A stretch of DNA of 64,000 nucleotides from an uncultured Christensenellaceae bacterium (GCA_910587225.1 CAJULT010000002.1:1-64000), one strand, 5' to 3'; shown: positions 44,801-52,048, counted from the stretch's first letter. Numbers and translations: made by a program. The notes: generated by a model from the letters alone, not told the origin.

Positions 44801-47289
44801 ACATTATTGTAACTACTCTTGGCAATAACTTAGTAATTACTGCATCTATTGGCAGCTCAAATTCAGCAAAGCTGCGTTATACAATCGTTGATAACTTTGG
44901 AAAAACCACTACCTTCTCACACCTTGCGAATGCTCCGAAGTTTCCAACTGTTGAAAGCACGGGCGAGATTATTGAAATTTCAGAAGGCAGCAATGAGGTA
45001 ACTTATATTTCAAATGGTCAACTAAACTATCAATATAACGAAAAAATATATAGCTGTAAAGTTTACCTCAACGATAAAGAAGTTGATTGGAATTCTTACC
45101 CATATAAAGGATTTGACGGCATTGTGTCACTTAGATTTGGCTCTACTGAATCAAACTATGATAAACTTTACACATTAAAGTTGTTTGATAGCGAAACAGG
45201 TGTACATGAAAGCACTGTTTATATTAGACTATACAATCGCTTACCAGTATTCACCACTTCGGAAGATGATCTTAAAGATGAATCTGTTCAAAAACTATGG
45301 GTACGCGACAATTACAACAAATTGATAAACAACGCAACATCTCGCACTGAAACTGTCAAATTTAATGGCAAAGTTTACACTGGCTCTGCACACGTAATTA
45401 ATACTTATTCAACCAACCTTACAGTCCAGTTTGACAATGGACAAAAGCTCAATGCTGCGCACCCAAATGCGCATTCTAAAGGCTATTCATACAGCGTATA
45501 TGCAAGCTATGACGGCGCAAACTGGATTAACATAAATAATATGTATAATGGTTTCACCCTCAAAACAGATGGTAGTGAAAAGTTGAACTGCAAGCTACTT
45601 ATTGTCTATGACGACCTATTTAACTATGCATGTGAAATTTATGATATAAACATTCTTGACAGTGAATCAGCTCACTATTACGTTATGGTTGACGATCAAA
45701 TCGTTGAAAAAGCAAATATAATCTTGACTGCTCCTGATGACCCAACCCAACAATATGGCACTAACTATATTGTAGCTGTAGATTATTACCATGACAGTGA
45801 TAGAGTTAAAATCATCTCAGCTCCTGGATTTGAAGTAATTTATCAAGGCTTTATTCCTACAACTGACCCAAGCATTAGGATAAACCACTATAAATTCCAA
45901 GGCAAAGAAGCTACAAATAAGAATCTTACCGGAGAATTCACAGTAATATATTTGAAACCTGAAAGCAAATTTTTAAACACCTTAAATTGGCAAGACCCAT
46001 CTGGTGACCTACCTAGCCTACTTGATGAAACTTCTAAGACTATTACAGCTTATGAAAAAGATGGGCAGGCAGGAAAGGCTCACCCTCTTGAAAAGCTTAA
46101 ACTCACATGGTCTGGTTACTATGGTATTAGAGAAAACGCTGTAGAAATTGAAATTGAAAAATGGTTTGACGGAAGATATATCCCTGTAAATATCGAAACC
46201 CACACAAATGGTGACGAAAGATATGGATATATCACCCGCGCAGGGAAATATCGCATAAAATTCCATGACCAGTCATCCCCTCGCAATTATCAAACATTCG
46301 GATCGGGAAATGTTACAGAACTTGAACTAACCTTTATAAACAATGTACCATTCCTTGTGACTTACAATGACGAAAACGGACAGAGCATAACAACTGAACC
46401 ATTTGAACACGCTGTTTTCAATGGCGAAGTAAAGATTACACTTGCTGACCTTTCAACATATTTCCGTGATGGATACCCAACAGTTGAAGTAAAACGCAAT
46501 GGCAAATCGATTTCGGTTACTCCATCCAACTATGTTTACAGTTTCAATCAACCTGGATATTATGTTGTAAGTTTCGTTATTCCAGAGAATGGAACAAAGA
46601 TTAGAACGGCTGACTACGCCTTTACAATTCTAGGCAAAAATGAAAGTCGCTATGCATATGAATTCTCCCCTTACAAAAATTACCATATCACAAAGGTAGT
46701 TCGTGACGGAGATGACATAACCGCAGACCTTGTAGCACTTTCAAATAATAACCTAATTATTAACGGAAAACCATATCTATCAAGACTTAGTGTAAGTTGC
46801 TTTGATGATAAAACTGGCACTGGTAGATATACTGTTACCATAAACACAGGCGATCCTTACTATTCAAATATAACCTCTAGTTCATTTACCTTTGACTTCT
46901 GGATTAATGATGCTACCCCACTCATTAACGTTTCAGTAGGAAGAGGTGAAAGTACAACAAACCGAATCTACGCAACCTTTGATGCTTATTCACTTTATGA
47001 AACAGTTGGTGATTGCGTAATTAAAATTGGCTCACAGGAAACGCCTATCAATGCTGATACACTTGAAGCAGTTGGCGGAGCTAATGCAACAGTATATGTT
47101 CCTGAAGCTGAAGGCACATACTATATTCAAATCTTCACAACTGGCGGAAACCTTTTGTTCAGCTATAAGGTTGTTAAAACAAAACCTTTAGACACTTGGA
47201 CAATTATAGCTATTGTAATTGCAGTCATTGCAGTTGTAGCAATTGCACTTATTACAATCTTACTTAGAAAACGCTTAAAGGTTAAATAA
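38881..47289 (+). CDS. Giant surface protein (2802 residues)
   Basis: A signal peptide (residues 1-36, cleavage near ASA/EFA) is followed by a long Thr/Ser/Asn/Tyr-rich, beta-predicted ectodomain. Several Ig-like modules end in 'D-x-T-x-P' (DNTNPIF, DKTAPLQ) after 'YVVIETDYAGN' or 'FEVYDDAGNSS' type segments. Residues about 2770-2793 form a TM helix (IIAIVIAVIAVVAIALITIL) and a basic tail RKRLKVK, so it is anchored by a membrane helix and not by sortase (no LPXTG). I see no catalytic motif. It is most likely an adhesin or stalk-like structural protein. It has its own terminator. Confidence 0.88.
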   Translation: MFKYKKLFSLISIVTLGTLGLGAGLLTKDSQSASAEFAASVPSINKTEYEFLDVNTSSLSRYEKSHDNSYLFVNPSEQVSLNIANNEVKIKAEENSGKDYYTNYAYMPDETNPNDYTYFNFDASTIALYYDTDADGAASKVSSGSDNLFALLDKSKFFESHNDSKYIPTYDLMPQRFEMNFSLNVANTEITQTGNEVVLDREGLYTLVLPYTKYHTSNGEQTFDAPEGGTLYYTFTAFNYLTYFTNSNPNLTVNTEQAGIEKRTLTTSLTHSASYFYNYSGTDNELPNFSYNPNRYQVIITYYKTEGKNTITYKSKIEYDKASKTISHKEADPLKAGYGEELAEKDRLVDAYIPSEGNEQNLHLVFNNLGEYDLQFDYIYVAGDNTIYTLPLTTKRQKVFCYGYQVSYTDYETEDSSSGVMAESKELKTVVNGKIEESADITYLVNTTGLHQHSSDAYSIDAIKEKAQNFIQARNLSTTGDYHINPISTNQVPIKFSSNVKRSTYDTKTELGGAKIYKVDKDRNLVDEDDFDGTNINEPGTYLVIIDYTFDSYAGDNGAPRNTYHHYQVLYFTVRNNIPTISVYDQAGKPIHTLNPEQGQGYTNQNVYIIDENAELDYDAKSIITISAEDFSGNVIIPETNIKNFVGSYYSGIHYEEQFDDTPAHPASGKTVLWIESGLAPNAKYTVRVTSTAITDYSSRQFIIDTSSISGLSANYVEYVANSSYKARDTIVTYNQNNIAQNIGLSNQPIIFSWQPKLSGANTYGYYQFYPIESLNYYSHSNDSSLLDTLLYSLEKPMLPTENKLELTELKDWDEYKNAKDVLQKYVPESYVRSQAGLYIFEVYDDAGNSSVIITLLDNTNPIFVKKATPKDGSFDEWTVLSSSDTIAATDAYAQTQILWGKYKGLYINYNQNTNPLFSTELKHANNAEIPESDNNDNLQQTIKAFFDSFVETLSIDSLAGSPPDGTINSYDGDYIHIAIANNFFAKHAEDSEYKPLSGNSYSITLLRNDEAIEGTYSILLRDSSNSQGANNEHGFLNYPSGNATITVTSDASRLEVVIPNGDGELTPLMKEGYTLSGNFYSHTKKLNNDTGETETKINKNPEQETDDISWESTSDRFKYSYYQPTKTTKSLSLSYIPRPVNGSEVESIEVEYYAPSTSTTAFETKPSGSKDEVAEKITYITYENEPTTRIPVYPISTETNITEGKAYTFDLALQSGKEVSDGKYVITRKYKAGSEQIIKESYDFFERTLTLIIDRENVISYPQDVSTKDKNGKDQFSSQSYIGADILLSMYSEAEQGGINVSFPTLNEYGLNSGLLFSSQTSEDADITPRLYTNKLPLTLNVPAYKYTMGHKYIEGNSYSTEFNNLLNTMGDSRIEPFKENGVTSYKVYVEGILAQTFDNESEALAYLAKTQMVSMKLTVEVAYNGEEEFYKSNGTQSNGYLNLYKVNSLFETPTSSTPAKFTKPGIYDVTIHQAYGTGSIGEDFKSSYRFRFEVTSTKPEFTLKNADGKVLQSAPGKAGTETYYTNTDELTVEWEDPTSPYLAKINKGNIRVFANNVWTTISAENIITSGNHHHFKLNCKDLTKGNAIQIVMEFEGHDSYYQKTTKEIVFDKTAPLQNLNSLISKVTSAYPTFDAIYIQTHARKLFTADGTTEIRLDDLLDERYLETRLEEVGYSYTIEENELTNYAYLVNEKYFNLLKESLKSNSNYDWKSADSIYFREIKNYKEYTQTKGTFNEENYFKVKDIDENFTINNAGYYEVIETDYAGNMTVYVVYVAGQGEKDYKDNKKGITYENKLTINSGENACFSDEFIESQKTIYSDTQFKATSLNYRGDEWGIYEIELYGIKRVYMRSPHLSDGEIYQVMGRKFKTVSINSIFNNITHNTRLQNLKVSNRATGINYNVKLAFMDNTELYYKVTDAEKSVVLTINMPNANTIASMGCVYPVSIKVENYLDEWNELDTLSYPNWTSSNKNIIVTTLGNNLVITASIGSSNSAKLRYTIVDNFGKTTTFSHLANAPKFPTVESTGEIIEISEGSNEVTYISNGQLNYQYNEKIYSCKVYLNDKEVDWNSYPYKGFDGIVSLRFGSTESNYDKLYTLKLFDSETGVHESTVYIRLYNRLPVFTTSEDDLKDESVQKLWVRDNYNKLINNATSRTETVKFNGKVYTGSAHVINTYSTNLTVQFDNGQKLNAAHPNAHSKGYSYSVYASYDGANWININNMYNGFTLKTDGSEKLNCKLLIVYDDLFNYACEIYDINILDSESAHYYVMVDDQIVEKANIILTAPDDPTQQYGTNYIVAVDYYHDSDRVKIISAPGFEVIYQGFIPTTDPSIRINHYKFQGKEATNKNLTGEFTVIYLKPESKFLNTLNWQDPSGDLPSLLDETSKTITAYEKDGQAGKAHPLEKLKLTWSGYYGIRENAVEIEIEKWFDGRYIPVNIETHTNGDERYGYITRAGKYRIKFHDQSSPRNYQTFGSGNVTELELTFINNVPFLVTYNDENGQSITTEPFEHAVFNGEVKITLADLSTYFRDGYPTVEVKRNGKSISVTPSNYVYSFNQPGYYVVSFVIPENGTKIRTADYAFTILGKNESRYAYEFSPYKNYHITKVVRDGDDITADLVALSNNNLIINGKPYLSRLSVSCFDDKTGTGRYTVTINTGDPYYSNITSSSFTFDFWINDATPLINVSVGRGESTTNRIYATFDAYSLYETVGDCVIKIGSQETPINADTLEAVGGANATVYVPEAEGTYYIQIFTTGGNLLFSYKVVKTKPLDTWTIIAIVIAVIAVVAIALITILLRKRLKVK

Positions 47290-47317
47290 AAAAGAAGGCA
47301 AACGCCTTCTTTTTTTA
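47287..47317 (+). terminator. Terminator of the giant surface protein gene
   Basis: AGAAGGCAAACGCCTTCT hairpin followed by T7, overlapping the stop codon. Confidence 0.85.
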
Positions 47318-47336
47318 CTTAATATAAAATTTTATC

Positions 47337-47364
47337 TTGACAAAATCTGAAAGTATGATATTAT
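47337..47364 (+). promoter_or_regulatory. Promoter of the 47391 gene
   Basis: TTGACA (47337-47342), 16 bp and TATTAT (47359-47364), with AAAGGAGGG and the ATG at 47391 following. Confidence 0.7.
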
Positions 47365-47390
47365 TTAACTATACAAAGGAGGGAACTTGT

Positions 47391-47903
47391 ATGACAATGG
47401 AAAACAAAAACTTTTTAAGACCTGCACTTACTCAAATTTTAGCTGAACATCTTAAAAAGAATGATATTTCTATATCAGACCCAAAAAATCTTGCTTTTTC
47501 TAGTTTTGAATGTGATAAGAGTGAAAAGCAAATATTAAACTCAACCCTATATACCATGCTACAAAAGAAGAAACTTGCAAACTTTGATAGTCTTGCGGAA
47601 AATTATCTTCAACTCGCTGTTGCAAAAAACCAGTTTGAACTAGGGGTTGGGAAATCGAGTTTAGAAAAAGCTCAAATAGCAGGTATAGAGGATTTATCTT
47701 TTTACCAAAGAATTAAAGAAGTATTGCTTGAAGGCGCTATAAAAGTTGGAGCTAACAGCAAGTTGGAACTTGAAGCATACCTTGACTTTCTTTCAGCTAA
47801 TGCCAAAACACTGTGGAACAAGACTGCTTGCACAGGCAGATGGCTAATATTTGGGGAAATTGAAAGCGAAATCACACACGAACTTTCATTTCAAGATGAA
47901 TAA
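47391..47903 (+). CDS. Unknown helical cytosolic protein
   Basis: The 170-residue protein has no signal peptide or TM segment and is predicted mainly helical ('YLQLAVAKNQFELGV', 'LEAYLDFLSANAKTLW'). It is not recognised. The ATG at 47391 follows AGGAGG with 8 bp spacing; the frame is open further back but only through the promoter. The next gene begins 11 bp later, so they form a two-gene operon. Confidence 0.75.
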   Translation: MTMENKNFLRPALTQILAEHLKKNDISISDPKNLAFSSFECDKSEKQILNSTLYTMLQKKKLANFDSLAENYLQLAVAKNQFELGVGKSSLEKAQIAGIEDLSFYQRIKEVLLEGAIKVGANSKLELEAYLDFLSANAKTLWNKTACTGRWLIFGEIESEITHELSFQDE

Positions 47904-47914
47904 GGAGAGAACTT

Positions 47915-48334
47915 ATGGAAGAAAATAGCATGTTTCAAAATGAAATTCAAACTCTTGAAAAAATTACTATAGATACCGTTACAAGAATTGAGCAACTTAA
48001 GCAAATCAAAAGCAGCCTCCTTGACAAACAACTTTTAGCCGGCGGCGCATTTGCAGAGCCTGCAAGCAAAGTTATCAGCCTTGACAGCAAAGCGAATGAT
48101 TTGCTCAAAAAATATAACAAATTACTAAAAGAACTCGGCCCTGCCATTGAATGGTTTAACGTTGCAATTTACGCAGATGCAAAAACGCAAAGATATGCCT
48201 ACAAATACTGCATAGATATCCTTCCTAATAGGTTTGCACACCTTGAGAAGATGGCGAAAAGTTATGCCAGCAGCACACATACGAGGCTTAAAAAAGAAGG
48301 CTCACGCCTTCTTTTTTGTGGCATAAACGCCTGA
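47915..48334 (+). CDS. Unknown helical protein reading through its own terminator
   Basis: This 139-residue protein is largely coiled-coil or helical (residues 5-35 and 60-85). AAGGAGA precedes the ATG. The last 12 codons cover an intrinsic terminator hairpin (48296-48318), and a TAA sits just before that hairpin in the -1 frame. A small frameshift near the 3' end would explain this; otherwise it is a natural overlap. Function unknown. Confidence 0.65.
   Translation: MEENSMFQNEIQTLEKITIDTVTRIEQLKQIKSSLLDKQLLAGGAFAEPASKVISLDSKANDLLKKYNKLLKELGPAIEWFNVAIYADAKTQRYAYKYCIDILPNRFAHLEKMAKSYASSTHTRLKKEGSRLLFCGINA
48293..48318 (+). terminator. Terminator overlapping the end of the 47915 gene
   Basis: AGAAGGCTCACGCCTTCT hairpin with A6 before and T6 after, so it works in both directions. 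The minus-strand direction would end a transcript from the promoter-like element at 48374-48399. Confidence 0.75.
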
Positions 48335-48373
48335 TGAGTCAGCCAACTTCCATATCTGCCCTCCTCACCTTCT

Positions 48374-48399
48374 ATTTTACTCGGGGGGGGATTTGTCAA
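48374..48399 (-). promoter_or_regulatory. Third poly-G/C promoter-like element
   Basis: Minus strand TTGACA (48394-48399) and TAAAAT (48374-48379) are 14 bp apart, with eight consecutive C (G on the plus strand at 48383-48390) in the spacer. At 14 bp it should be weak or off. Downstream on the minus strand is GAGGAGG, an ATG with four codons, and a terminator within about 80 bases. Confidence 0.45.
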
Positions 48400-48401
48400 G
48401 T

Positions 48402-48453
48402 AAATTCCGCGGTTTATAAATTTTCTTTTATTATTGACAAAACCGCGAAATTT
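48402..48453. promoter_or_regulatory. Inverted repeat around the promoter of the 48482 gene
   Basis: AAATTCCGCGGTTT (48402-48415) and AAACCGCGAAATTT (48440-48453) match as inverted repeats in 13 of 14 bases. The promoter TTGACA (48434-48439), 16 bp, TATAAT (48456-48461) overlaps the right arm, so a repressor site is plausible. Confidence 0.45.
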
Positions 48454-48481
48454 GATATAATATTTCTAGGAGAGTTTATAT

Positions 48482-48772
48482 ATGAAATTTAGAACATTTA
48501 CTTTAGAAGAAGTAGCTGAAGAGCTGGATAAGGCTATTTCAAAAGCCAACAGCTACAAAGAGTCTATAGAAGGTGTGCAAAATATCGAAGCACAAAAAAT
48601 TAGACTTCATTGCAGGCATATCATTTTAAAAGCTAAGTCCTTTAAAGAAGGCTTGGTTAGCGCTAACTTAAATTTCCCTCATAAACAGTTGGAACTGTTT
48701 ACAACTATTCAAAATATAGCAAATGAGTTTAATACTATTGAAAACAAGCTTAACCATTTAGAAGAGCAATAA
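48482..48772 (+). CDS. Small helical protein
   Basis: The 96-residue protein has no recognised family. It is predicted almost wholly helical, with heptad-like regions ('LEEVAEELDKAISKANSY', 'IANEFNTIENKLNHLEE'), suggesting a coiled coil. AGGAGAG stands before the ATG at 48482. It has its own promoter with an inverted repeat and a terminator. Confidence 0.7.
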   Translation: MKFRTFTLEEVAEELDKAISKANSYKESIEGVQNIEAQKIRLHCRHIILKAKSFKEGLVSANLNFPHKQLELFTTIQNIANEFNTIENKLNHLEEQ

Positions 48773-48801
48773 AAAAACTTGCAAATAATGCAAGTTTTTT
48801 A
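48771..48801. terminator. Bidirectional terminator between the small helical protein gene and rplA
   Basis: AACTTGCA...TGCAAGTT is flanked by A7 and T6. Confidence 0.8.
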
Positions 48802-48804
48802 TTA

Positions 48805-49485
48805 TTACATAGTTGTAACAAGTTTAATTCCAGGTCCCATTGAAGAAGCAATAGTGATGCTCTTAAGGTATTGTCCTTTAGCTGCGGCTGGTTTTGCCTT
48901 TACAATAGCTTCAATAACCGTATTGTAGTTTTCAACAAGCTTTTCTTTACCAAAGCTTACTTTACCGATAACTACGTGAACAATATTGCTCTTGTCAAGT
49001 CTATATTCAACCTTACCAGCTTTCGCATCAGTGATAGCTTTTACAACATCCATAGTAACTGTTCCGCTCTTTGGGTTAGGCATAAGGCCTTTAGGGCCAA
49101 GTACTCTAGCTACGCGTCCTACAACGCCCATCATATCAGGAGTTGTGATACATACGTCAAAGTCAAGCCATCCACCTTGGATTTTAGCTACAATGTCTTC
49201 AGCGCCAACATAGTCAGCTCCTGCTTTAAGTGCATCGTCTGCCTTGTCGCCCTTAGCGATAACTAAGATTCTTACGCTTTTACCAGTACCATTTGGAAGT
49301 ACGCACACGCCACGAACTTGTTGATCAGCGTTACGTCCGTCAACGCCAAGTCTTACGTGAAGTTCAACTGTTTCATCAAACTTAGCCTTTGGAAGAGCTA
49401 AAAGTGCGTCAAATCCGCTATTTACATCATAAGCGCCTGTTTTAAGCTGCTCGCAAGCTGCTTTATATCTTTTACCTACTTTCAT
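48805..49485 (-). CDS. rplA: 50S ribosomal protein L1
   Basis: The 226-residue protein binds 23S rRNA at the L1 stalk. '[18 protein letters not shown]', '[12 protein letters not shown]' and '[13 protein letters not shown]' are characteristic. It is the last gene of the rpmG-secE-nusG-rplK-rplA cluster, 10 bp after rplK, with GGAGG before the ATG. In many bacteria L1 also represses its own operon by binding the leader of rplK. Confidence 0.97.
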   Translation of the reverse strand: MKVGKRYKAACEQLKTGAYDVNSGFDALLALPKAKFDETVELHVRLGVDGRNADQQVRGVCVLPNGTGKSVRILVIAKGDKADDALKAGADYVGAEDIVAKIQGGWLDFDVCITTPDMMGVVGRVARVLGPKGLMPNPKSGTVTMDVVKAITDAKAGKVEYRLDKSNIVHVVIGKVSFGKEKLVENYNTVIEAIVKAKPAAAKGQYLKSITIASSMGPGIKLVTTM

Positions 49486-49495
49486 TTTGCCCTCC

Positions 49496-49924
49496 TTAGT
49501 CTACAACCTTAACGCCCATACTACGTGCGGCGCCGGCAATCATAGACTCAGCAGATTCAATGTCAGTGCAGTTAAGATCTGGCATCTTGGTTTCAGCGAT
49601 TTGTCTAATTTGCGCTCTTGTAATTTGTCCGACTTTTGTTTTGTTTGGTGCTGCGCTCCCCTTTTCAAGTCCAATAGCCTTCTTGATAAGTACGGCTGCT
49701 GGTGGAGTTTTAAGCACGAAGGTGAAGCTTCTATCTTCATAGATAGTGATCACCACTGGAATGATAAGCCCTGCCGAAGCGGCGGTCTTGTCATTGAACT
49801 CTTTGGTAAAACCAGCGATGTTGATACCATGAGGTCCAAGTGAAGAACCTACTGGTGGTCCCGGTGTGGCTTTACCTGCTGGCAATTGTAATTTAACAAC
49901 TGCTGCAACTTTCTTTGCTGCCAT
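49496..49924 (-). CDS. rplK: 50S ribosomal protein L11
   Basis: The 142-residue protein binds the GTPase centre of 23S rRNA. '[20 protein letters not shown]', '[14 protein letters not shown]' and the C-terminal '[10 protein letters not shown]' are canonical. GGAGG precedes the ATG. It is preceded by a 119 bp leader with hairpins. Confidence 0.97.
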   Translation of the reverse strand: MAAKKVAAVVKLQLPAGKATPGPPVGSSLGPHGINIAGFTKEFNDKTAASAGLIIPVVITIYEDRSFTFVLKTPPAAVLIKKAIGLEKGSAAPNKTKVGQITRAQIRQIAETKMPDLNCTDIESAESMIAGAARSMGVKVVD

Positions 49925-49938
49925 TTTTTCCTCCTTAT

Positions 49939-50031
49939 GTGGTTAGTTTTGAACGGTTGCAGTTCCGTTCTCCCACGCTTAGTTTTTTATACTAGGTCTT
50001 TCCTAGTGTATATGTAAGCGGCGTTAGCCGC
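49939..50031 (-). promoter_or_regulatory. Structured leader of rplK-rplA (possible L1-binding site)
   Basis: On the minus strand GTGGGAGAACGG pairs with CCGTT...CCAC (49939-49976), preceded by CTAGG...CCTAG (49991-50007) and GCGGC...GCCGC (50018-50031). A GUGGGAG-type hairpin before rplK is usual in Bacillota and is thought to be the L1 regulatory site. Confidence 0.5.
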
Positions 50032-50043
50032 GATATACCATAA

Positions 50044-50643
50044 TTAGTTAATTTTTCGTACCTGAGCAAATTCAAGGTCAACGGCGGTTTCCCTACCAAA
50101 CATTTCAACATTGACAGTAAGTTGGTTCATGTCGCCATTAACAGAAGTGATTTGTCCAATCATACCATTAAGTGGTCCATCAACTATTTCAACTCTGTCA
50201 CCTGCTGCAAGGTCAACCTCAACCTTAATTTTCTCAAGACGAAGTTTCATAACTTCCTCTTCGGTAAGAGCAAGTGGACGTCCCTTAGGCCCTACAAAAC
50301 CAGTTACTCCGCGAGTATAGATGATATTGTGCCAAAGGTCATCAGCGTATTTGATTTTTGCTAAGATATAGCATGGCATTGCCTTGCGTTGAACAAGTTT
50401 CTTTTTACCATTCTTCTCTTCAACAACATCTTCCATTGGAATAACTACTTCAAGTATCCTATCTTGAAGACCAAATTTTTCAATCATATTTTCAAGATTT
50501 TCTTTGGCTACATTTTCATATCCCGAAAAGGTGTGAAGCACATACCATTTTGCTTCCAATTTCTGAGCTAAATCACTTGAAGATTCAGTTGGAACTGTGA
50601 TAATGTCGTCACTTGTTTTGGTTTCAATTTCCTTATTTTCCAT
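50044..50643 (-). CDS. nusG: Transcription factor NusG
   Basis: The 199-residue protein has the NGN domain ('WYVLHTFSGYENVAKENLE') and the C-terminal KOW motif ('AGDRVEIVDGPLNGMIGQI'). An extra 25 acidic/Thr-rich residues precede the NGN domain. NusG modulates elongation and pausing. It follows secE by 11 bp and is probably in the same transcript. Confidence 0.96.
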   Translation of the reverse strand: MENKEIETKTSDDIITVPTESSSDLAQKLEAKWYVLHTFSGYENVAKENLENMIEKFGLQDRILEVVIPMEDVVEEKNGKKKLVQRKAMPCYILAKIKYADDLWHNIIYTRGVTGFVGPKGRPLALTEEEVMKLRLEKIKVEVDLAAGDRVEIVDGPLNGMIGQITSVNGDMNQLTVNVEMFGRETAVDLEFAQVRKIN

Positions 50644-50654
50644 AGTTTACTCCT

Positions 50655-50999
50655 TTACGCTGCTGGTGCAAGAAGACCAAATAATAGGCCAAGCAGATAG
50701 TCTATTCCGAAAAGAACTACTGCAAAAATAAGCACAACCACAAGTACGACACCAGTCTTTTTAACAACCTCTTTAAAGGTTGGCCAAGTCACCTTTTTAA
50801 GTTCAGACACAGTTTCCTTAGTCTTCTTGGCTACTGTATGCTTGCGCTCTTTTTTCTTTTTCTTGTCCTTAGCTTTTTTATCAGCGTTTTTGTCAGCTGG
50901 CTTAGCCTTGGCAGATTTTGGATTTGGATCGTTTACTGCCATAGTTTCTTCAGCCGCTACCTCTGTCGTAAGATCAGTTTTCTTCGACTTTTTAGACAT
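50655..50999 (-). CDS. secE: Preprotein translocase subunit SecE
   Basis: The 114-residue protein has the short SecE core 'VSELKKVTWPTFKEVVKKT' followed by one TM helix. It carries an unusually long N-terminal extension of about 50 residues rich in Lys, Asp and Ala. SecE clamps SecY in the translocon. It lies between rpmG and nusG, the conserved order. Confidence 0.93.
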   Translation of the reverse strand: MSKKSKKTDLTTEVAAEETMAVNDPNPKSAKAKPADKNADKKAKDKKKKKERKHTVAKKTKETVSELKKVTWPTFKEVVKKTGVVLVVVLIFAVVLFGIDYLLGLLFGLLAPAA

Positions 51000-51011
51000 A
51001 GTTCCCCCAGT

Positions 51012-51173
51012 TTACTTAGTTTCTTTGTGAACAGTTCTCTTTCCACAACGAGAGCAGAATTTTTTGATTTCAATTCTCTCAGGATTAGCTGTCGCATTCT
51101 TAGATGTTGCGTAATTTCTCTCTTGACATTCAGTGCAAGCAAGAGTAATCAATTTGCGTTTTGGTGCTGCCAT
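51012..51173 (-). CDS. rpmG: 50S ribosomal protein L33
   Basis: The 53-residue protein begins [16 protein letters not shown] and has the zinc-ribbon pairs CTEC and CSRC, so it is the zinc-binding (C+) form of L33. AGGAG stands 8 bp before the ATG. It is the first gene of rpmG-secE-nusG; secE begins 12 bp after its stop codon. Confidence 0.95.
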   Translation of the reverse strand: MAAPKRKLITLACTECQERNYATSKNATANPERIEIKKFCSRCGKRTVHKETK

Positions 51174-51188
51174 AATTTATCTCCTAAC

Positions 51189-51219
51189 AAAAAACTAACA
51201 CCCCGCGATGAAGTGTTAG
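51189..51219 (-). terminator. Terminator-like hairpin in the rpmG leader
   Basis: Minus strand CTAACAC...GTGTTAG followed by T6 lies within the first 35 bases of the transcript expected from the promoter at 51224-51252, ahead of the rpmG ribosome binding site. It could act as an attenuator. Confidence 0.6.
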
Positions 51220-51223
51220 TCAT

Positions 51224-51252
51224 ATAATACCATAATTATTCAAAGTTGTCAA
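51224..51252 (-). promoter_or_regulatory. Promoter of rpmG-secE-nusG
   Basis: Minus strand TTGACA (51247-51252), 17 bp and TATTAT (51224-51229). Confidence 0.75.
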
Positions 51253-51297
51253 CAGTTTTATACTTATTTTATATCAAAATTTGATGAAAGAAACACT

Positions 51298-51972
51298 TTA
51301 AGTATTTTCATCAACCTTAAAAAATTTTGCTATGCTTTCTCCTGCTTTTTTCGTTTTAAAATCATATAAAGAATTAGCATAATCTACCATGCTAGTTTTA
51401 TCCATTCCTTCCATCTGAGCTTTTACATGGTCGATTACTTCTGTAAAATCCGGTCTTGCCTCTTTTAGCTGATCAAAAATATATGTTCTTTCTGGATTCA
51501 TAGCATAAATTTGCGCCATAGACCAAATTAAATCACAATCATTTTCTGGTAAAAAATCGGGCTTTTCTGGATATAAAAATAATTCAACTTTACCCTGCTG
51601 TTCAAATTCTTGTAACATGTGCAAATGACTATCATATTTAGTTACTTCTAAAGGTTCGGTTTCCTTAGGTGACCGAACTTCATTACGTCCCCAATTATCT
51701 TCGTCAAAATAATCGAAATCTTTTGCATCTAGTTTGTAAATATAAATTGGCTTGTCATGGTTTTTAAAATAATCCTTTGACCTTTCTACAACGACATATT
51801 TACCATATTTACATCTCAAATCTGCATTTATTGTTCCTGCCCTAAATCCAAAAATGCCTGCAAGTTCAAAGTATGGAGTTGCATAGACAAATTCACCTTT
51901 TTGTGTCGCTTGTCTAGGTCTAAAAACCTTTATATCTCCCCTATCGCTTCCGTGATAAACAAATCCTTCCAT
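51298..51972 (-). CDS. Uncharacterised protein, possible ADP-ribosyltransferase-like fold
   Basis: The 224-residue protein is not assigned. Its start 'FVYHGSDRGDIKVFRP' and 'GEFVYATPYFELAGIF' resemble ART-like domains such as DUF3990 ('YHGS...' and a strand with 'Y-A-T'), but no catalytic glutamate can be proposed confidently. The C-terminal 80 residues are helical. It is monocistronic behind TTGACA-17-TAAAAT (51988-52016) and GGAGG. Confidence 0.7.
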   Translation of the reverse strand: MEGFVYHGSDRGDIKVFRPRQATQKGEFVYATPYFELAGIFGFRAGTINADLRCKYGKYVVVERSKDYFKNHDKPIYIYKLDAKDFDYFDEDNWGRNEVRSPKETEPLEVTKYDSHLHMLQEFEQQGKVELFLYPEKPDFLPENDCDLIWSMAQIYAMNPERTYIFDQLKEARPDFTEVIDHVKAQMEGMDKTSMVDYANSLYDFKTKKAGESIAKFFKVDENT

Positions 51973-51987
51973 ATCTCCTCCACTTTT

Positions 51988-52016
51988 ATTTTACTGTCTT
52001 AAATAAAATATGTCAA
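51988..52016 (-). promoter_or_regulatory. Promoter of the 51298-51972 gene
   Basis: Minus strand TTGACA (52011-52016), 17 bp and TAAAAT (51988-51993). Confidence 0.7.
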
Positions 52017-52020
52017 GATA

Positions 52021-52048
52021 AAAAAACGGACATGTTGTCCGTTTTTAT
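52021..52048 (-). terminator. Terminator of the HicB-like gene
   Basis: ACGGACATGTTGTCCGT hairpin flanked by A6 and T5. Confidence 0.8.

Noticed and set aside
49487..49843. Plus-strand frames over rplK and rplA
   Set aside because: Shadows of the ribosomal protein genes.
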